From Cryobacterium aureum (GTDB lineage: Bacteria; Actinomycetota; Actinomycetes; Actinomycetales; Microbacteriaceae), in the NCBI RefSeq assembly GCF_002954245.1, contig NZ_PPTG01000014.1, positions 124,001 to 188,000 of the forward strand: 64,000 nucleotides of DNA. Direction: 5' to 3'. Below the pieces are notes generated by a model, which saw nothing but the letters and a program-made list of their open reading frames with translations, ran no database searches and had not been told where the DNA came from. Positions 60,572-64,000 of this stretch are shown here, in pieces; the first letter of the stretch is position 1; each line of letters starts with the position of its first letter. A program made the translations under genes and the position numbers.

Positions 60572-60794
60572 CGGAAGGCCTCTTTCTTTGGGGTCACAAT
60601 CAACCCTTACGTTAGTGTAGTGTTGCAGAAGTCGGCTGACATTCATCTGTGAGCCCACTCTCCCACCATTGTCCTTGATGGCGTTGTCCCTGATGGCGTT
60701 ATCCCCGAGGGCCGGTGGAGGTGCGCACTGCGGCGCCCACCCAACTCTTCCGTATCCACTTCGGCCGCCACTCGGCCCAGCTTCTGGAGGCCTC

Positions 60795-62315
60795 ATGGCC
60801 ATCGTTCAAAAATCTGCTGCATCGAACCGCTATAAAGCGGAACCCTCGGTTCTCACCGCCCTGCGCACGCCGCGCCTGCTCACCCGGGAGGTGCTCGCCG
60901 GGCTCGTCGTGGCGATGGCTCTGATTCCCGAGGCGATTGCGTTCTCGATCATCGCCGGCGTCGACCCCCGCGTGGGCCTGTTCTCCTCCTTCGTGATGGC
61001 CGTCACCATCGCCTTCGTCGGCGGCCGCCCCGCTATGATAACGGCCGCTACCGGCGCTGTCGCCCTCGTCATCGCCCCTGTCGCCCGCGATTACGGCATG
61101 GAATACTTCATCGCCACCGTCATCCTCGCCGGGGTATTCCAGGTCGTCCTGAGCCTGATCGGCGTCGCCAAGCTCATGCGCTTCATTCCCCGCAGCGTCA
61201 TGGTCGGCTTCGTCAACGCCCTCGCCATCCTCATCTTCGGCGCGCAACTCCCCCAGCTGCTCGGCGTGCCGTTCCTGGTCTACCCGCTGGTCGCGGCGGG
61301 CCTGGTCATCATGGTCGTCATGCCGCGCATCACCAAGATCGTTCCCGCGCCGCTCGTAGCGATTGTCGTCATCACTGGCGTCACCGTGCTGATGGCTATC
61401 AAGGTGCCCACGATCGGCGACCAAGGCGAACTCCCCCAGAGCCTGCCCGAGCTGTTCTTTCCGAACATTCCGCTTCGCTGGGAGACGTTCACGATCATCG
61501 CCCCCTACGCCCTCGGCATGGCCCTGGTCGGCATCCTCGAGTCGCTCATGACCGCGAAGTTCGTCGACGAGATCACCGACACTCATTCCAACAAGACCCG
61601 GGAGACCTGGGGCCAGGGCGTCGCCAACATCATGAGCGGCCTGTTTGGTGGCATGGGCGGTTGCGCCATGATCGGCCAGACCATGATCAACGTCAAAGCC
61701 TCGGGTGCCCGCACCCGCATCTCGACGTTCCTCGCCGGTGTCTTCCTTCTCGTTCTGGTGCTGGGCCTCGGTGACGTGCTCGCGGTCGTGCCCATGGCGG
61801 CCCTGGTCGCGGTAATGATCATCGTGTCCTATCTCACGTTCGACTGGCACAGCATCCGCTTGTCGACTCTTAAGCGGATGCCCAAAAGCGAGACCACTGT
61901 CATGATCGCCACGGTCGTCATCATCGTTCTCACCCACAACCTCGCAATCGGTGTTGTCGTCGGTGTCATCGTCGCGATGGTCGCCTTCGCGCGTCGCGTC
62001 GCCCACCTCGCCCGGGTTGAGCGCACCGTCGAGCTCGATCAGCCCGTTCCGACGGCCTATTACACGGTGACCGGAGCGCTGTTCTTTGCCTCGAGCAACG
62101 ATCTAATGACCCAGTTCGAGTACGCCGACGACCCCGACCGCATCGTCATCGATCTGTCGGCATCGCACATCTGGGACGCCTCAACCGTGGCCACCCTCGA
62201 CGCCATCACCTACAAATATGAGCGACACGACAAGCACGTCGTCATCGAAGGCCTCAACGAGGCCAGCCACGAACTGCACGCCCGCCTCGCCGGCAACCTC
62301 GGCGGCGGACACTGA
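60795..62315 (+). CDS. SulP-family anion transporter with STAS domain
   Basis: 506 residues. About 10-12 membrane spans including LAGLVVAMALIPEAIAFSII, the SulP-type GGMGGCAMIGQTMINVKASG, and a C-terminal cytoplasmic STAS domain (about 405-500; IVIDLSASHIWDASTVATLD). Family members carry sulfate, bicarbonate or other anions. ATG with GGAGG 5 bases upstream; 42 earlier in-frame codons are unlikely. Confidence 0.92.
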   Translation: MAIVQKSAASNRYKAEPSVLTALRTPRLLTREVLAGLVVAMALIPEAIAFSIIAGVDPRVGLFSSFVMAVTIAFVGGRPAMITAATGAVALVIAPVARDYGMEYFIATVILAGVFQVVLSLIGVAKLMRFIPRSVMVGFVNALAILIFGAQLPQLLGVPFLVYPLVAAGLVIMVVMPRITKIVPAPLVAIVVITGVTVLMAIKVPTIGDQGELPQSLPELFFPNIPLRWETFTIIAPYALGMALVGILESLMTAKFVDEITDTHSNKTRETWGQGVANIMSGLFGGMGGCAMIGQTMINVKASGARTRISTFLAGVFLLVLVLGLGDVLAVVPMAALVAVMIIVSYLTFDWHSIRLSTLKRMPKSETTVMIATVVIIVLTHNLAIGVVVGVIVAMVAFARRVAHLARVERTVELDQPVPTAYYTVTGALFFASSNDLMTQFEYADDPDRIVIDLSASHIWDASTVATLDAITYKYERHDKHVVIEGLNEASHELHARLAGNLGGGH

Positions 62316-62320
62316 CTGAT

Positions 62321-63646
62321 TCAGTCGGCCCACACCTCGGCGATCGGAATCTCCTGCCGCAGAATATTCGAGGCCGCTCGGTGACCGGAGCATAGCGCTG
62401 CGGTTACCGTCGCGGGATCGTCCGTCCAGGTCGCCTCTCCGGCGAGGTGGAGCACCCCGCCGATGGGCGTTGCGAGATCGTCGTGGTCGGCTGTTGTGGA
62501 GCCGAGCTTCATATAAGCGTACGAACCGCGCGCGAAGGGATCGTCCTGCCAGGCGGTGATATCCACGCGGATCGGCTGCTCCACCCGAGCGCCGTAAAGT
62601 CGTCGCAGTTGCCCGAGAATGGAGTCGACGACCTGCTCTTCAGTCCAGGTGCGAATCTCCCGGGCCACCGGACCGGCCGCGAATGTCAGCAATGTCGGCG
62701 TTTCGTGCAGAGCCGTGAGGTCGTACCAGGAGTGCCACCGGCGGCTCTCGGGGCCTTGCTGCCGGATAGCGTAGACCCCGTCGTCCCAGAACTTGGTCGG
62801 GAACCGCAGAAAGACCTTCTCGAAGGCGTTCATCGTGAGTCGCCCCAGGGCCCCGGCGTTCGGTTCGGGGAGCGCTGGTTCGATGATGAAATCGGCCGAT
62901 TGGAGCACTCCGATCGGTACCGTCACGACCGCGTTGTCCGCCGTCAGAGTGCCGTTTCCCGTCGTGACGGTGACACCCTCCGTCGACCAGCGCACCCGGG
63001 TGACGACCTGGTCAAAGCGGATGTCCAGCCCGGCCGCCAGGTGCCCCGGCAGTTGGTCATAGCCATGTGAAAAAACGACTTCATCGCCGTCGATGACATC
63101 GTCATCAAGGCCGTGGGCGGCAAGGTCCTCGATCCACGCCCCATACTGTTCCTCGCTTCGATGCTGCAGAAATTCGCGCACCCGTTCAGCACGATCATCG
63201 TCCCAGCCCAAGCTGGCCAGGGCTGTCTCGGTGACGTGCCGGTAGGAGGCATCCGCTTTCGAGGCAGCGACCGCCGTGACCAGCGCAGCGTCGACCGCGC
63301 GCACGTCGTCGGCGAAAGCCCGCGCGGCATCATCGCCCAGACGCTCGCCAGTCGGACCGTAGTAAGCGATCGGGCGGCTGTCCGGCTGGTATCCCCCGAC
63401 GGTGAACTCCACAGTCGGCAGGCCGAACGCCTCGGCCGCCGCCGCGACGGGGTTAGCAGTGACGCCGTGGATCCAGGATGCGCCCAGGTCGGTGACCAGC
63501 CCGTCAGCGCGGTCTGTGCACACTCGTCCGCCGACGCGGTCGCGGGCCTCGAGCACCACGACGCGGCGGCCGGCCCGCGCCAGCAACCGAGCGGCGGTCA
63601 GCCCTGCTACTCCGGCGCCAACCACGATCGTGTCTATTTGTTCCAT
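62321..63646 (-). CDS. Flavin-containing amine oxidase
   Basis: 441 residues. FAD-binding N-terminus TIVVGAGVAGLTAARLLARA with VVVLEARDRVGGRV, substrate domain with GASWIHGVTANP, and C-terminal FAD contact HLAGEATWTDDPATV. Closest in pattern to polyamine oxidases (conserved SWIHG). Start at ATG 63646 before the Rossmann fold. It may feed polyamine products to the catabolic genes at the left end, but that is inference. Convergent with the SulP gene, 5 bases apart. Confidence 0.9.
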   Translation of the reverse strand: MEQIDTIVVGAGVAGLTAARLLARAGRRVVVLEARDRVGGRVCTDRADGLVTDLGASWIHGVTANPVAAAAEAFGLPTVEFTVGGYQPDSRPIAYYGPTGERLGDDAARAFADDVRAVDAALVTAVAASKADASYRHVTETALASLGWDDDRAERVREFLQHRSEEQYGAWIEDLAAHGLDDDVIDGDEVVFSHGYDQLPGHLAAGLDIRFDQVVTRVRWSTEGVTVTTGNGTLTADNAVVTVPIGVLQSADFIIEPALPEPNAGALGRLTMNAFEKVFLRFPTKFWDDGVYAIRQQGPESRRWHSWYDLTALHETPTLLTFAAGPVAREIRTWTEEQVVDSILGQLRRLYGARVEQPIRVDITAWQDDPFARGSYAYMKLGSTTADHDDLATPIGGVLHLAGEATWTDDPATVTAALCSGHRAASNILRQEIPIAEVWAD

Positions 63647-63770
63647 GCCTGACCTTATTCCTCTGCCCACCTCGCATGGGGGCGGACTGACGCTATCGAT
63701 CCCGCCCTGCCCGCAACAGCGTTGAGGGCAGTGGTGAGGACATCCGCTCATTTATTGACGACGACCGACC

Positions 63771-64000
63771 GTGACGGTCGTGGATGCCTCAATCGTTGTA
63801 CGACTGCTGCAGAACCGGCGGGGCGACACGGTATTGCGCGAGCGGTTCAGGATGGAGCGGTATGTGCACGCACCCGCTTTGATCGGCGCCGAGGTGAGTT
63901 CCGCGATTCGCGGGCTGCTGCTCACCAAGGCGTCAACGGGGCCCAGCCACGTCCACAGGCCCTGGCTCGTCGGCAGAGAAGGAGTGCGCGGTCGCACCGG
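63771..64000 (+). CDS. PIN-domain (VapC-like) protein, 3'-truncated by window end
   Basis: GTG-initiated open frame to the window edge. VVDASIVVRLLQNRRGD carries the first catalytic Asp, and HAPALIGAEVSSAIRGLLL the conserved Glu region, as in PIN ribonucleases. After LLLTK the sequence becomes Trp/Arg/His-rich and unlike the family, so a frameshift may be present. No antitoxin gene is seen immediately upstream. Confidence 0.6.
   Translation, partial: MTVVDASIVVRLLQNRRGDTVLRERFRMERYVHAPALIGAEVSSAIRGLLLTKASTGPSHVHRPWLVGREGVRGRT

Noticed and set aside
60699..62006. 435-codon antisense frame, extremely His/Asp/Glu-rich
   Set aside because: Mirror of the SulP membrane helices; composition is an artefact.

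Overview
High-GC actinobacterial chromosome segment. Gene content, the order argS-lysA-hom-thrC-thrB-rho-prfA...prmC-tsaC-wecA-atpIBEFHAGDC, many GTG starts and many start codons only 6-8 bases from a TANNNT box (leaderless style) point to a psychrotolerant-type Microbacteriaceae (Cryobacterium-like). The family call is an inference from gene content and style, not from a database match.

Left third (1-21.7 kb): a polyamine/GABA nitrogen-scavenging neighbourhood. It holds two GABA aminotransferase paralogues (the first cut by the window edge), an L-asparaginase II, a complete spermidine/putrescine ABC transporter (potDABC, with a lipid kinase gene at its end), alanine dehydrogenase, an aminobutyraldehyde dehydrogenase, an Lrp-type regulator and a putrescine-type aminotransferase. 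Together they can import putrescine, transaminate it, oxidise the aldehyde to GABA and transaminate GABA; alanine dehydrogenase could recycle the alanine made. Set into this are two PadR/HAAS-type regulator-membrane protein pairs, an OsmC protein, a PP2C phosphatase, and a two-ATPase-domain FtsK/EccC-like protein co-directional with a zinc-ribbon FHA protein and PhnA.

Middle (21.7-54.4 kb): DUF4192 protein, an asymmetric heterodimeric ABC exporter, aldo/keto reductase, O6-alkylguanine-DNA alkyltransferase, malate dehydrogenase, YaaA, the full F1Fo-ATP synthase operon, WecA-type transferase, TsaC/Sua5, PrmC, an inserted divergent cysK-cysE pair, PrfA, a very long Rho with an N/Q/R-rich region, the threonine/lysine genes, a DUF2993 protein and ArgS.

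Right end (54.4-64 kb): accessory DNA. A tRNA-Arg(CCG) has its 3' half duplicated 3.1 kb downstream, bracketing a small integrase-less island with a frameshifted hydrolase, a third PadR pair (membrane partner frameshifted) and a toxin-antitoxin module whose antitoxin is partly duplicated just outside the repeat. Then come a DUF2975/HTH pair, an unrecognised 127-residue protein, a MerR regulator, a SulP transporter, a flavin amine oxidase and the start of a PIN-domain protein running off the window.
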